DNA of 64,000 nucleotides, from positions 1 to 64,000 of the forward strand of contig DFQC01000005.1 in the NCBI GenBank assembly GCA_002377585.1. Reading direction: 5' to 3'. Each line of letters opens with the position of its first letter. Position 1 is the first letter of the stretch. The stretch is from Anaerolineales bacterium UBA3499 (lineage in GTDB: Bacteria; Chloroflexota; Anaerolineae; Anaerolineales; UBA11657). A program made the position numbers and the translations under genes. The notes beneath the pieces were generated by a model. It worked only from the letters and a program-made list of their open reading frames with translations, was not told where the DNA came from and ran no database searches. Shown piece by piece: positions 9,578-19,106 of the stretch.

Positions 9578-10501
9578 ATGAACCGTTTAACTGCCCCAAG
9601 CCAACAATCTAAATTATCCAAAAAGCTAGTTCCAACATCGTTGATTTTATTGGGGATTGTACTAGTTGTGCTAATGCCATTAGCAATCTGGGTAGCATAT
9701 GGACCAATGACTAACCAAACCAGTACTAAAGCAATTGGCAGTAGTAATAACATTGTTTTTCCTCTAATGTCCGCAGGATTAATGACAACGTTTTCTATTG
9801 CTGTGTTGAATAGATACCTGTCTAGCAAAAAGATGTACTTTTTTTTCTGGGGCACTGGACTACTGATGTTTAGTATGGTTAGCCTATCAGAAATATACCT
9901 GTCTATACAATGGAATCGTTGGGCATTCTTTAGTTGGTATTTTTTTGGAGCAGTGCTGAACGCAGCCTGGATTGGACAAGGAACAATCTACTTACTATTT
10001 TCAAGAAAGTGGGTACGATTTACCGTCCCTGTACTTTTGTTTGGTAGTTTAGCTGCTCTAATTATAATGCTCCAAACTATGCCAATGCTAGATGTCTCAA
10101 AATTTTCTAATAATATTGCAATAAGTGAACAATACAGAGATATTATGCCGACTCCATCTAAGGGTGGCGTCATACGACTCCTGACACCAATCTTTAATAT
10201 ATATGGAGCCATAGCTCTAATTGGTGGGGCGGTCTGGTCAGCATATCTATTCTGGCGTAAAAAAGTGCTACCCAATCGCGTAATTGGGAACATTCTTATT
10301 GCTATAGGAGCAACTATCGTAAGTGCAGCCAGCATTCTTACAAGAATGGGGTATGGCAACTGGTGGTATCTAGGTGAATTGCTATCAGCAACCTTGTTAT
10401 TTGCAGGATTCATTCTAGCATCTCGAAAAACATATATACAGTTTGCACACCGAGAAGTAAAACTTGTATCAAACACATCTAATAACTACATAAATGAATA
10501 A
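9578..10501 (+). CDS. Polytopic membrane protein of unknown function
   Basis: 307 residues with about eight predicted membrane segments (roughly 22-45, 60-82, 88-110, 115-140, 146-170, 208-228, 236-258 and 263-285). Apart from a basic N-terminus and C-terminus, the loops are short. I recognise no catalytic motif. The last eight bases overlap the start of the PUCC-family transporter, so the two proteins are translationally coupled and probably work together; the upstream neighbour is lpdA at about 90 bases with an AT-rich gap. Confidence 0.75.
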   Translation: MNRLTAPSQQSKLSKKLVPTSLILLGIVLVVLMPLAIWVAYGPMTNQTSTKAIGSSNNIVFPLMSAGLMTTFSIAVLNRYLSSKKMYFFFWGTGLLMFSMVSLSEIYLSIQWNRWAFFSWYFFGAVLNAAWIGQGTIYLLFSRKWVRFTVPVLLFGSLAALIIMLQTMPMLDVSKFSNNIAISEQYRDIMPTPSKGGVIRLLTPIFNIYGAIALIGGAVWSAYLFWRKKVLPNRVIGNILIAIGATIVSAASILTRMGYGNWWYLGELLSATLLFAGFILASRKTYIQFAHREVKLVSNTSNNYINE

Positions 10502-11783
10502 ATTGCAAATTCTGCGTATCGGATTGTTTCAAATGGCTGCTGGAGGTTTATCAGTTGTCTTTCTCGGTATTATTAACCGAGTAATGCGAGTAGAGCTAGG
10601 GATTGATTTGGCAGTAGTTAGTTTAATTGTAGGCGGAGGACATTATATGGGGGCTTTGGTGGCCATACCATTTGGTCATTTTTCTGACACACACCGTATA
10701 GCAGGTTACCGACGAACCATTTATATATTCTTGGGAACAATTGTAACTACTACTGTCCTGATTTTAGCTCCTCATATGGCAGTCTGGTTATCTTCTGACA
10801 CTACTGTTTTACGTATCATAATTACTTTCATGTTCTTCCTATTAGAAGGTGTTTCCACATTCCTAGCAGGCACAGCCTATCTAGCTCTTATAACCGATAT
10901 CACAAAACCCAAAGACCGAGGATCAGCAGCAGGATTAGTGTGGACACTATTAATGGTTGGAATAATTATTACTGGCATAACCGCTGCATCCTACATGGAA
11001 AATTACTCATTTAACCGCATCATAATTCTCTGTTCAAGTGCATCTATCATAACAATATTACTATCACTCGTAGCCCTATGGAACCAAGAGAATCGAAGTA
11101 ACGAGAAGATATCAAAACCTGAAAGCCTACAAAATGCATTCAAGATGCTGATAAGCTTTAAAACAACGCGTAAATTTGCTTTATTCTTACTAATAGGTCT
11201 GTTCTCATTTTTTATGCAGGATGTTATCTTAGAACCATTTGGTGGAGAAGTATTTAATTTATCAACGTCTCAAACTACCAGATTTAATTCTTTCCTGGGC
11301 ATAGGTTTAGTAAGTTCTATGCTGCTCGGAGGGACGTATCTTATTCCACGCATTGGTAAAACTAAAGTCACAAGTATAGGTGGCTATATAATAGCTGTCT
11401 CTTTTGCAGGATTAGCTATAAGTGGTTTCTCAAGAAACGGACAAGCACTTAATATACTAATATTTTTCCTGGGATTAGGCGCAGGACTTTTCACTGTGGG
11501 AAGTATTGCACTGATGTTCGATTTGACCGCGGATCGACATGTAGGGCTTTACATTGGAGCCTGGACTCTGGTGCAGGCATTAGCTAAAGGACCTGCAGCA
11601 ATAATGTCAGGTGTATTTCATAAAATGTTCACATCCTTAGGATTAGCACCTGGTGAAGCTTATGGATCTGTATTTACTCTTGAAGCAATAGGATTGTTAG
11701 TAGCTATATACTTACTACGTAAAGTAAATGTTCAAACATTTCAAGAAGAAATAAAGCTAGAATTGGGTGGTGAATCAATCTGA
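10494..11783 (+). CDS. PUCC-family (BCD, chlorophyll-transporter-like) major facilitator protein
   Basis: 429 residues with 12 hydrophobic segments. The N-terminal LRIGLFQMAAGG, the loop PFGHFSDTHRIAGYRRT and the C-terminal LMFDLTADRHVGLYIGAWTL are characteristic of the PucC/bacteriochlorophyll delivery group within the major facilitator superfamily. In phototrophs such proteins help assemble light-harvesting complexes. No other photosynthesis gene is in the window, so the cargo may be another porphyrin or lipid. It is coupled to the upstream membrane protein by an eight-base overlap and converges with moaA. Confidence 0.8.
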   Translation: MNKLQILRIGLFQMAAGGLSVVFLGIINRVMRVELGIDLAVVSLIVGGGHYMGALVAIPFGHFSDTHRIAGYRRTIYIFLGTIVTTTVLILAPHMAVWLSSDTTVLRIIITFMFFLLEGVSTFLAGTAYLALITDITKPKDRGSAAGLVWTLLMVGIIITGITAASYMENYSFNRIIILCSSASIITILLSLVALWNQENRSNEKISKPESLQNAFKMLISFKTTRKFALFLLIGLFSFFMQDVILEPFGGEVFNLSTSQTTRFNSFLGIGLVSSMLLGGTYLIPRIGKTKVTSIGGYIIAVSFAGLAISGFSRNGQALNILIFFLGLGAGLFTVGSIALMFDLTADRHVGLYIGAWTLVQALAKGPAAIMSGVFHKMFTSLGLAPGEAYGSVFTLEAIGLLVAIYLLRKVNVQTFQEEIKLELGGESI

Positions 11784-11792
11784 TTAGACTAA

Positions 11793-11809
11793 TTTCCTAA
11801 CAGGAAAAT
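11793..11809. terminator. Weak hairpin between convergent pucC-like gene and moaA
   Basis: TTTCCT and AGGAAA pair across a three-base loop in the 43-base convergent gap, with A/T-rich flanks. The stem is short and AT-rich, so it can at best be a weak terminator. Confidence 0.3.
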
Positions 11810-11826
11810 TGAATTATTTTGTAACT

Positions 11827-12831
11827 CTATCCACCTATATATGACATCTCTACACGCGATATTTGTTGTGTTTGCTCGCTACGCAACTCAGAATAGCGAT
11901 CATCTCTATTCCTCCATAATGACGCTACTGTATCAACTATTTTCTCGTCGGGCGTATCACCTCTTAATAAGGCACGCACGTCATATCCTGATGAAGCAAA
12001 CAAACATGTGAACAATTCTCCTCTAGCTGACAATCGCAACCTACTACAATCACCACAAAATGGCTGTGAAACCGAGGATATCAACCCAATCTCACCACTC
12101 CCATCTGTATATTGCCAACGACTAGCCACTTCACCTAGATAGTTAGGAGCTATAGGTTCAATTGGTAGTTGTGATCCAATAATCTCCACAATTTCTGATG
12201 ATGGAACTACTTCATCTAACTTCCATCCATTGCTATCTCCAACATCCATATATTCTATGAAACGAAGAATATGTCCACTATCTCTAAAATATTTTGCCAT
12301 TGGAACAATACTTTCAAGATTAACACTGCGCATTACAACCATATTGATCTTTATAGGAGTCAATCCGGCGGATGCAGCATTATCAATACCGTTTATCACT
12401 TCATCAACAGAAAAATCTACGTCATTAAGTGATGAAAATGTATCATTATTTAGAGAATCGAGACTAATGGTGATACGTTGCAAACCAGCAGTCTTAAGTG
12501 CTAAACACTTGTCTTCTGTTAGAAGTGCTCCATTTGTAGTAAGCGTCAAATCCAAATCCGGAATAAGAGCCAACATTTTTATCAAATGATCAATATCTTT
12601 TCGTAATAATGGTTCGCCACCAGTAATACGCACTTTAGTAATTCCTAGATTAACGAGCAATCTAACGAAACGAACAATTTCCTCATACGATAACATTTCA
12701 CTTCTGGCTAGATAATTGTAATCCGAACCAAAAACCTCTTTAGGCATACAATAGACGCATCGAAAGTTACAGCGGTCTGTAACTGAGATGCGCAAATCTT
12801 TTAATGGGCGAGAAAATGTGTCTAAAGTCAT
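11827..12831 (-). CDS. moaA: GTP 3',8-cyclase, molybdenum cofactor biosynthesis
   Basis: 334 residues, full length for MoaA. The N-terminal radical-SAM cluster is DRCNFRCVYCM (C21, C25, C28); the second cluster is CGDCSRL followed by a Cys after 12-14 residues in the C-terminal half; the protein ends in the conserved Gly-Gly. It makes the first intermediate of molybdopterin. This fits the molybdoenzymes in the window: MsrP at 17013 and the molybdenum hydroxylase at 28587-38310. It stands alone on the minus strand, convergent with the PUCC-family gene. Confidence 0.95.
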   Translation of the reverse strand: MTLDTFSRPLKDLRISVTDRCNFRCVYCMPKEVFGSDYNYLARSEMLSYEEIVRFVRLLVNLGITKVRITGGEPLLRKDIDHLIKMLALIPDLDLTLTTNGALLTEDKCLALKTAGLQRITISLDSLNNDTFSSLNDVDFSVDEVINGIDNAASAGLTPIKINMVVMRSVNLESIVPMAKYFRDSGHILRFIEYMDVGDSNGWKLDEVVPSSEIVEIIGSQLPIEPIAPNYLGEVASRWQYTDGSGEIGLISSVSQPFCGDCSRLRLSARGELFTCLFASSGYDVRALLRGDTPDEKIVDTVASLWRNRDDRYSELRSEQTQQISRVEMSYIGG

Positions 12832-12905
12832 AGTGTTGTAATCCGCTCAATACAAATGATACCACCCATCTAAATTTCGGTAGTGATTAGTATAATTACC
12901 ATAAT

Positions 12906-15290
12906 ATGACAATACATATGAAATCGTTTCAAGCACTAGAGATGCCACTAGTATTAGAACAACTAGCTGAGCATTGCCAATTCTCTGCAGGCAGAGAATT
13001 GGCAATGAATCTGCTCCCTACTAATAATCTTGATGTAGCCCAACACCTGCAAACTGAAACTGCTGAAGCCAGAATATTCTTGAACAATCATCAGAATGTT
13101 AGTGTAGAAAATGCATTTGATGTGCGAAAAGAGATTGCTAAATCTAGATTATCTGCAACATTACAACCTATAGAACTTGTGCGTATTAGAAGCACACTGT
13201 CCTCATCGCGAGAACTAAAAAAATCTATATTGGGAGCCACCAACAAAAGTAAGATTCTATCTAAACAAGCTAAAATGATCGTTGATTTGCCAGAATTAGA
13301 AGATGATATCGATTGCTGCCTTAATGATCAAGCAGAAGTACTTAGTACAGCTTCAAAAGTATTGGCGGATTTGCGTGACCAAATCAAAAATACAAACAAT
13401 GAGCTGCTACAAAAGCTTGAGCATATAACTAATAGCCCTAACAATACAAAATTTTTACAAGAATCGATAGTAACACAACGATCGGACCGCTATGTCATAT
13501 TATTAAAATCCAACTTTAAGGGTCGTATACCTGGAATCATACATGGAGAGTCTACCTCGGGGTCCACACTATTTGTAGAACCCATTATCACAGTAGAACT
13601 AAACAATCAATTGCAACAATTACGAATTTCCGAACAGAAAGAGATTATTCGTATCTTACGTAAGCTGTCTGAAAAAGTTGCTAAGTATGGGTACAAAATT
13701 GAGAAGAATATCGAATCAATAGCTAACATCGATTTAGCTTTTGCTCGCGCACTATATGCTGAAGCAATTACTGCCACGCAACCAACATTGCTTACTTGGA
13801 CCGAAATAAAAGAGCGAGTTTCAGACAATAATAGTCATGGTTGCCCCATTAAGTTAATAGGAGCTAGACATCCATTGTTGTCGAAAAATGATGTGGTTGC
13901 CATTGATTTTGTACTAGACAACCGTACTAATGTGATAGTGATTACAGGTCCAAATACCGGAGGTAAAACGGTTTGTCTGAAGACAATTGGGTTACTATCT
14001 TTGATGGCAGCAAGTGGTCTACATATCCCAGTAGAACCAGGATCAGAACTTCCTATATTCAACGGAGTCTTTGCAGACATAGGAGATGAGCAATCTATCA
14101 AACAGAGTCTGTCCACATTTTCTTCTCACATAAACAATATTAAGGATGTGTTAGAAAATATCGACTATCGATCATTAGTACTCCTTGACGAAATAGGAGC
14201 TGGTACAGACCCTGACGAAGGATCAGCACTGGCACAAGCTTTGTTAGAATATGTTATAAAAATTAAATCCACAGCTATAGTTACCACCCATTATCAACGT
14301 CTGAAGCTTTTCTCACACAATACTAATGGGGTCCAAAATGCCAGCGTGGACTTCAATCCTAAAACACTGGAACCGTCTTATAAACTAACAATAGGACTGC
14401 CTGGAAGATCTAACGCACTCACAATTGCTAAGAATCTAAAGATACCAGAACAAATAATTGATCGTGCTAGACAATTATTAAATCATTTAGACAAAAAAGC
14501 GGATTCGCTACTTGCTGACATATATGAATATCGTGAAACAGCAATTAAAGTTCACAAACAACACCTGAAGACAACACAACAATTGGAAACACAAAAATCA
14601 GAGTTACAAATGCGGCTAGATAATATAGATCAAGAGAGACGCACCATTCTATTAGATGGACGCAAGCAAGTAGAAAAAGAATTGCTGAGTATACGTAAAG
14701 AAATCAAGAAAATACGTGTGAATTTAAAAAACCCCAAATTGCCTAATCAAGATTTGAAAGACTTGGAAAAAAGTATTAAAGACTTGGAAGACAAACCTAT
14801 AATGTCACCAAAGAACAGTAACCCTTATTACGATAGCACACCACCAAAAGATATACGTATAGGAGATTATGTATATATTACGAGGTTACGAACCAACGGA
14901 GTAGTTGTTAGATTGCAAAATGGCGAAGCCGAAGTGCAAATAGGACGTCTACGTCTAAAATCACTGATAGATGAGTTGCAACTAAAGAAAAACACTGATG
15001 ATGACCGCAATACCAAAACCAAAATAGTTGATAAGTCAATCGAATCTCCCGGAATGGAATTGCACTTAAGGGGACAACGTATAGAGGATGGACTAGAGAA
15101 TTTAGATGATTATCTGACTGATGCAATCATAGCAGAATTACCATGGGTGCGCATCATACACGGCAAAGGAACAGGAAAACTGCGAGAAGCAGTACGAAAG
15201 ACACTCAAAGCACACCCTGAAGTAAAATCGTTTCGCAGAGGAGAACAAGGAGAAGGCGGTGATGGCGTTACAGTCGCTATACTAGACTAA
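12906..15290 (+). CDS. mutS2: MutS2 family DNA-binding ATPase/endonuclease
   Basis: 794 residues. The N-terminal core resembles MutS domain III; the ATPase has Walker A GPNTGGKT and Walker B LLDEIGAGTDPDEG; a long charged coiled-coil region follows (roughly 520-650), then a KOW-like segment (IGDYVYITRLRTNGVVV) and a C-terminal Smr domain with HLRGQR and IIHGKGTGKLR. Members suppress homologous recombination and in some bacteria rescue stalled ribosomes. The gene holds a 17-base perfect inverted repeat just after its start (separate entry). ATG 12906; ATG 12918 is a possible alternative. Confidence 0.95.
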   Translation: MTIHMKSFQALEMPLVLEQLAEHCQFSAGRELAMNLLPTNNLDVAQHLQTETAEARIFLNNHQNVSVENAFDVRKEIAKSRLSATLQPIELVRIRSTLSSSRELKKSILGATNKSKILSKQAKMIVDLPELEDDIDCCLNDQAEVLSTASKVLADLRDQIKNTNNELLQKLEHITNSPNNTKFLQESIVTQRSDRYVILLKSNFKGRIPGIIHGESTSGSTLFVEPIITVELNNQLQQLRISEQKEIIRILRKLSEKVAKYGYKIEKNIESIANIDLAFARALYAEAITATQPTLLTWTEIKERVSDNNSHGCPIKLIGARHPLLSKNDVVAIDFVLDNRTNVIVITGPNTGGKTVCLKTIGLLSLMAASGLHIPVEPGSELPIFNGVFADIGDEQSIKQSLSTFSSHINNIKDVLENIDYRSLVLLDEIGAGTDPDEGSALAQALLEYVIKIKSTAIVTTHYQRLKLFSHNTNGVQNASVDFNPKTLEPSYKLTIGLPGRSNALTIAKNLKIPEQIIDRARQLLNHLDKKADSLLADIYEYRETAIKVHKQHLKTTQQLETQKSELQMRLDNIDQERRTILLDGRKQVEKELLSIRKEIKKIRVNLKNPKLPNQDLKDLEKSIKDLEDKPIMSPKNSNPYYDSTPPKDIRIGDYVYITRLRTNGVVVRLQNGEAEVQIGRLRLKSLIDELQLKKNTDDDRNTKTKIVDKSIESPGMELHLRGQRIEDGLENLDDYLTDAIIAELPWVRIIHGKGTGKLREAVRKTLKAHPEVKSFRRGEQGEGGDGVTVAILD
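12972..13007 (+). repeat. 17-bp perfect inverted repeat inside the start of mutS2
   Basis: CATTGCCAATTCTCTGC (12972-12988), spacer AG, then its exact reverse complement (12991-13007). It lies over codons 23-34 of mutS2, about 65 bases after the start codon. With a two-base spacer it would form a long hairpin in the mRNA or a cruciform in DNA. Confidence 0.9.
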
Positions 15291-15341
15291 AAGATTGACT
15301 AGAAGGAACATGGAACAGTTACACCTTACGAAACAAGCTAC

Positions 15342-16217
15342 TTATGGCAAACTTCTTTCCAACCGCAAATTGTCGAGAATCTTAGATACTGAGTAACTTC
15401 GGTTAAGTACGTAGAAATGTATACCTGACACTCCCGAGTCCCATAAACCTTGTACTTGACGAGTGGCATACTCTACACCCATTGCTCTAGCACCATCATT
15501 GTCATTTTCGTACTTTGCCAATTGCATTTCTAAATCTAGGGGAATACGTGCACCACACAACCTAGTAAATTTACGAATCTGATTAGAGCTTAACACTGGC
15601 AGCACTCCCGGTATAATAGGAACATTGATACCAATAGCTCTTGCTTTATCTACAAAACGGAAAAAATCATCATTATCGTAAAATAACTGTGTTATTAGAA
15701 AATCAGCTCCATTTTCAACCTTCAATTTTGCATAATGAATGTCATGATCAAAACTCACTGCTTCAGGATGACCCTCAGGATAACAAGCAGCCCCAATACC
15801 AAAAGAATATATCCTATTTATATGACTTATCAAATCTGATGCGTGTTCGAATCCACTATCGGCAGTCAAGTTTATTTGCTGATTATTAGGCAAATCTCCT
15901 CGTAGAGCAATAATATTTTCAATAGTAGAATCTTCCAACCGCTCTAAAATCCCATCCAATTCTTTCACAGTATGTCCTACACAAGTTAGGTGAGCCATTA
16001 CTTCCACGTCATACTGTATTTGTGCTTTAGTCGTAAGCTCTTCGCTAAACTTCCTAGTTGAACCCCCAGCACCATACGTAACTGAAATAAAATCGGGTGA
16101 ATAAGATTGTAGAGACTCTATTTTATTGAGTACCGCATTAATGCCTGTAGCTTCTCTCGGAGGGAAAAATTCGAATGAGATTGTACGGGTCTTGGTAAGA
16201 ATATCTTGTATTTTCAA
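15342..16217 (-). CDS. metF: Methylenetetrahydrofolate reductase
   Basis: 291 residues, bacterial MetF length. It reduces 5,10-methylene- to 5-methyl-tetrahydrofolate with an FAD cofactor. Recognisable segments are SFEFFPPRE near the N-terminus, SVTYGAGGSTR, ALRGDLP and FLITQLFYD. The start must be TTG at 16217, since the next Met is far inside the conserved domain; an AGGG-like ribosome site lies nearby. It converges with mutS2 and is not in an operon with the homocysteine methyltransferase-like gene at 4647. Confidence 0.92.
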   Translation of the reverse strand: MKIQDILTKTRTISFEFFPPREATGINAVLNKIESLQSYSPDFISVTYGAGGSTRKFSEELTTKAQIQYDVEVMAHLTCVGHTVKELDGILERLEDSTIENIIALRGDLPNNQQINLTADSGFEHASDLISHINRIYSFGIGAACYPEGHPEAVSFDHDIHYAKLKVENGADFLITQLFYDNDDFFRFVDKARAIGINVPIIPGVLPVLSSNQIRKFTRLCGARIPLDLEMQLAKYENDNDGARAMGVEYATRQVQGLWDSGVSGIHFYVLNRSYSVSKILDNLRLERSLP

Positions 16218-16321
16218 ACTAAAACCCTGATCCTATTGTGGTAAACCATATTTATTGGTCAATATAGTAACAATATCTGATTATAACCCCAATGAATAGC
16301 ACTCACAAACAATACAAAAGC

Positions 16322-16948
16322 CTACTTTGTCAAAAATCTTTCGCGCAACAAATATATAGCACGATTAAAAAACCGCACCCTAGCAAGTAACATAATACAC
16401 ATTACAGCAGCGAACATCAACGGTTGGCGTATATCTGATTTTACTGCCCAAATATAGTGAGCTACAGCTAGTACGCCTGTCAAGTACACAAGTCTATGTA
16501 ACATCTTCCAGTACTTTCCTAATCGACGGATCCAACCATGAGTGGAGGTAACAGCTAACGGCACCAATGTGAAATATGCTAAAAGACCTAATATAACATA
16601 CGGCTTCTTGAATACAGATGAACGAAGAAGTTCGATATCAAATCCATAATCCAAACCAACAAATACCAAAAGATGTAAGCTTGCATACATGAAAGCATAT
16701 AATCCTAAACTACGCCGAAACTGAAGAAGACTGTGTAATCCGAACCATTTCCTAATTGGAGTAATTGACAGAACAAGGACCAAAAATATTAAGGCTGGTT
16801 TTCCTGTACGAATCGTGATGTCTTGAATTGGATTAACACTTAGATTGTCATAACCCAGGTCATAAAAAAGCATAACCAATGGCAATAAAGCACATATATG
16901 TAAAATTATTCGAATATATTTACTCATAAAACCAATAATACTATCCAT
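16322..16948 (-). CDS. msrQ: MsrQ-type haem-binding membrane subunit of the methionine sulfoxide reductase system
   Basis: 208 residues with about six membrane segments and a ferric-reductase-like transmembrane domain. Conserved features are RRSLGLYAFMYASLHLLVF (haem His in the SLH) and LGKYWKMLHRLVYLTGVLAVAHY (two more His). It passes electrons from the quinone pool or flavin to MsrP. It lies 64 bases downstream of msrP on the same strand, the usual arrangement. Confidence 0.9.
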   Translation of the reverse strand: MDSIIGFMSKYIRIILHICALLPLVMLFYDLGYDNLSVNPIQDITIRTGKPALIFLVLVLSITPIRKWFGLHSLLQFRRSLGLYAFMYASLHLLVFVGLDYGFDIELLRSSVFKKPYVILGLLAYFTLVPLAVTSTHGWIRRLGKYWKMLHRLVYLTGVLAVAHYIWAVKSDIRQPLMFAAVMCIMLLARVRFFNRAIYLLRERFLTK

Positions 16949-17012
16949 GAAACCGCCTAATGCACCACATTAAACCATCTGAAATATTTAGTATAACTAT
17001 CTTAACCAAATC

Positions 17013-17951
17013 CTAAAAATTATATTGCAAGTCCATATTGGAATAAAGAGAATCAACTTGTTCTGCATAGCCATTAAATAACATTGTGTCTCTACGTCCC
17101 ATTTCACCTATACGTCTCTCTGTATCCTGTGACCAACGTGGATGATGCACGTTTGGATTAACATTTGCATAGAATCCATATTCATTGGGAGCAGCTTTCA
17201 TCCACAATGATACAGGTTGTTGGTCAACTAAATCTATGCGAACAATGCTCTTGATGCTTTTAAAGCCGTATTTCCAAGGTACGACTAACCTCAAAGGAGC
17301 ACCATTTTGAGGCAGCAGTGTACGACCATATATACCTGTGGCTAATATCGTCAAGTCATGAGCAGCTTCGTCAAGACGAAGTCCTTCAACGTACGGCCAT
17401 GAGTACCAGCGATCATTCTGCCCTGGAAACTGTACAGGGTCATACAAGGTTTCGAATCGAACATAACGCGCATTCATTGTAGGTTCGACCTCATCCAGCA
17501 ATCTCCTTAATGGAAACCCCATCCAGGGCACAATCATGGACCAGCCTTCCACACAGCGCAGTCTATATACCCGTTCCTCTTGGTCAAACTTGGTTAACAG
17601 ATTTTCCACCTGGTACCGACCTGGGTTTTTGACCAACCCACCTACATCTATCTCCCATGGCGATATTTTTAAATCCTGTGCCATCACAGCAACCCGCTCT
17701 TTATTGACTGAAAATTCATAGAAATTATTGTAATTAGTAATCGATGTATAGCTTGTCCAACTTTCACCCAACTCATCTACACCAATACTTGTATTATCTA
17801 CATCTAAGCTCACATCAGTAGAGTCGCTTTGCTTGGCACAAGCAGTAATCACTGATGCTCCTAACGCCATTTTGCTAGCTCTCGACATAAACTTGCGTCT
17901 CGATACATATATATGCTCAGGCGTAATCTCCGAAGAACGAATAATACTCAT
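17013..17951 (-). CDS. msrP: MsrP-type molybdopterin protein-methionine-sulfoxide reductase
   Basis: 312 residues from ATG 17951, which has a GGTGA ribosome site; a GTG at 17963 is possible. The N-terminus has a twin-arginine signal (SRRKFMSR, R18 and R19), followed by a Cys in ITAC that could make it a lipoprotein. The molybdenum ligand is C133 in RCVEGWSM, and PWMGFPL and PLRLVVPWKYGFK are family motifs. It repairs oxidised methionines in exported proteins. It needs molybdopterin, matching moaA nearby, and is paired with msrQ. Confidence 0.92.
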   Translation of the reverse strand: MSIIRSSEITPEHIYVSRRKFMSRASKMALGASVITACAKQSDSTDVSLDVDNTSIGVDELGESWTSYTSITNYNNFYEFSVNKERVAVMAQDLKISPWEIDVGGLVKNPGRYQVENLLTKFDQEERVYRLRCVEGWSMIVPWMGFPLRRLLDEVEPTMNARYVRFETLYDPVQFPGQNDRWYSWPYVEGLRLDEAAHDLTILATGIYGRTLLPQNGAPLRLVVPWKYGFKSIKSIVRIDLVDQQPVSLWMKAAPNEYGFYANVNPNVHHPRWSQDTERRIGEMGRRDTMLFNGYAEQVDSLYSNMDLQYNF

Positions 17952-18054
17952 AATTAATTTCACCCAAATATCTATCTCAATTTAATCTAATTATAGAACA
18001 CCAAATATATCTAAAGTGATGCAATAGTGATGCCTAAAATAGTACAATACTTAC

Positions 18055-19077
18055 ATGACTTCACCCAATGTATCAATCCTGATGCCAGTACGTAACGCAG
18101 CTAATACCCTACAAGAAACGTTAGAAAGTATTCAATCTCAAACCTTGGCAGATTTTGAGTTGATCGCCGTAAATGATGGGTCAGATGATGATACAAGTAA
18201 AATTTTGCATGCCTACTCTACAAATGACAAACGGATTAAAGCAGTGGACATAGTGAATGGTGGCATAATCAAAGCTCTAAATCATGGTCTAGCACTTTGC
18301 CAAAGCAATTTTGTTGCTCGAATGGATGCAGATGATCTGCTACATCCTAAAAGATTGGAAATGCAACTGAAACACCTACAGGATAATCCAAGACTTAGTA
18401 TCACAAGCTGCCTAGCCAAGCCATTCCCTCACAATTCTTATAACAAAGGCTTTCATCGTTATGTTGATTGGCTTAATTCATTAACAACCAGCTCGGAAAT
18501 ATATCGCGACATTTTTGTAGAGAGCCCTGTCCCACATCCATCAGTCATGCTTAGAAAGAAAGAGTTACAAAGTCTTGGAGGATACAAAGATAATGGATGG
18601 GCGGAAGACTATGACCTCTGGCTACGATATTTTATTGCGGGTAAACAAATCAGTAAAATACCTCAAGTTCTACTTTACTGGCGAGATCATCCGAACCGCA
18701 CAAGTCGAACAGACTCTCGATATTCAGTTGAAAATTTTCTAAAAGCTAAAGTGTATTATTTACTGCGTGGACCACTATTAAACCGAGAGACTATAATTAT
18801 TTGGGGTGCTGGACAAATGGGAAAACGAATATCAAAACACCTTATACGTAGTGAGGTGCCGGTAAGTGTTTTTCTCGATATTAATCCTAAAAAAATTGGT
18901 CAAAAACTACGTGGGCGACCAATTTGCTCAGCAAACCGATTACCGAACTTGTGGAAACAGTCTACCCGACCTATCGTACTAGTATCCGTGGGGTCGCATG
19001 GTGCCCGGAACCTGATACGAAATCAAATGCAGGAGTGGGGTTTTAATGAAACTGAGGATTATTGGTGCGTAGCCTAA
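18055..19077 (+). CDS. Family 2 glycosyltransferase fused to a C-terminal nucleotide-binding-like domain
   Basis: 340 residues. Residues 1-230 are a GT-A glycosyltransferase: SILMPVRN at the start, NDGSDDDT, the metal-binding DAD (D91, D93) and a later WAEDYDLWLR. Residues from about 242 form a second module starting with IIIWGAGQMGKR, resembling a Rossmann-type CoA/NAD-binding fold, followed by VFLDINPKKIG. Such modules accompany sugar-modifying enzymes. No membrane segment. It is flanked by minus-strand genes on both sides, so it is transcribed alone. Confidence 0.85.
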   Translation: MTSPNVSILMPVRNAANTLQETLESIQSQTLADFELIAVNDGSDDDTSKILHAYSTNDKRIKAVDIVNGGIIKALNHGLALCQSNFVARMDADDLLHPKRLEMQLKHLQDNPRLSITSCLAKPFPHNSYNKGFHRYVDWLNSLTTSSEIYRDIFVESPVPHPSVMLRKKELQSLGGYKDNGWAEDYDLWLRYFIAGKQISKIPQVLLYWRDHPNRTSRTDSRYSVENFLKAKVYYLLRGPLLNRETIIIWGAGQMGKRISKHLIRSEVPVSVFLDINPKKIGQKLRGRPICSANRLPNLWKQSTRPIVLVSVGSHGARNLIRNQMQEWGFNETEDYWCVA

Positions 19078-19106
19078 ACAATGTAGTTATGCAGCATATC
19101 AATAAA

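Noticed and set aside
10494..11783. Evidence of phototrophy from the PUCC-family protein
   Set aside because: A single transporter homologue with no pigment or reaction-centre genes is not enough.
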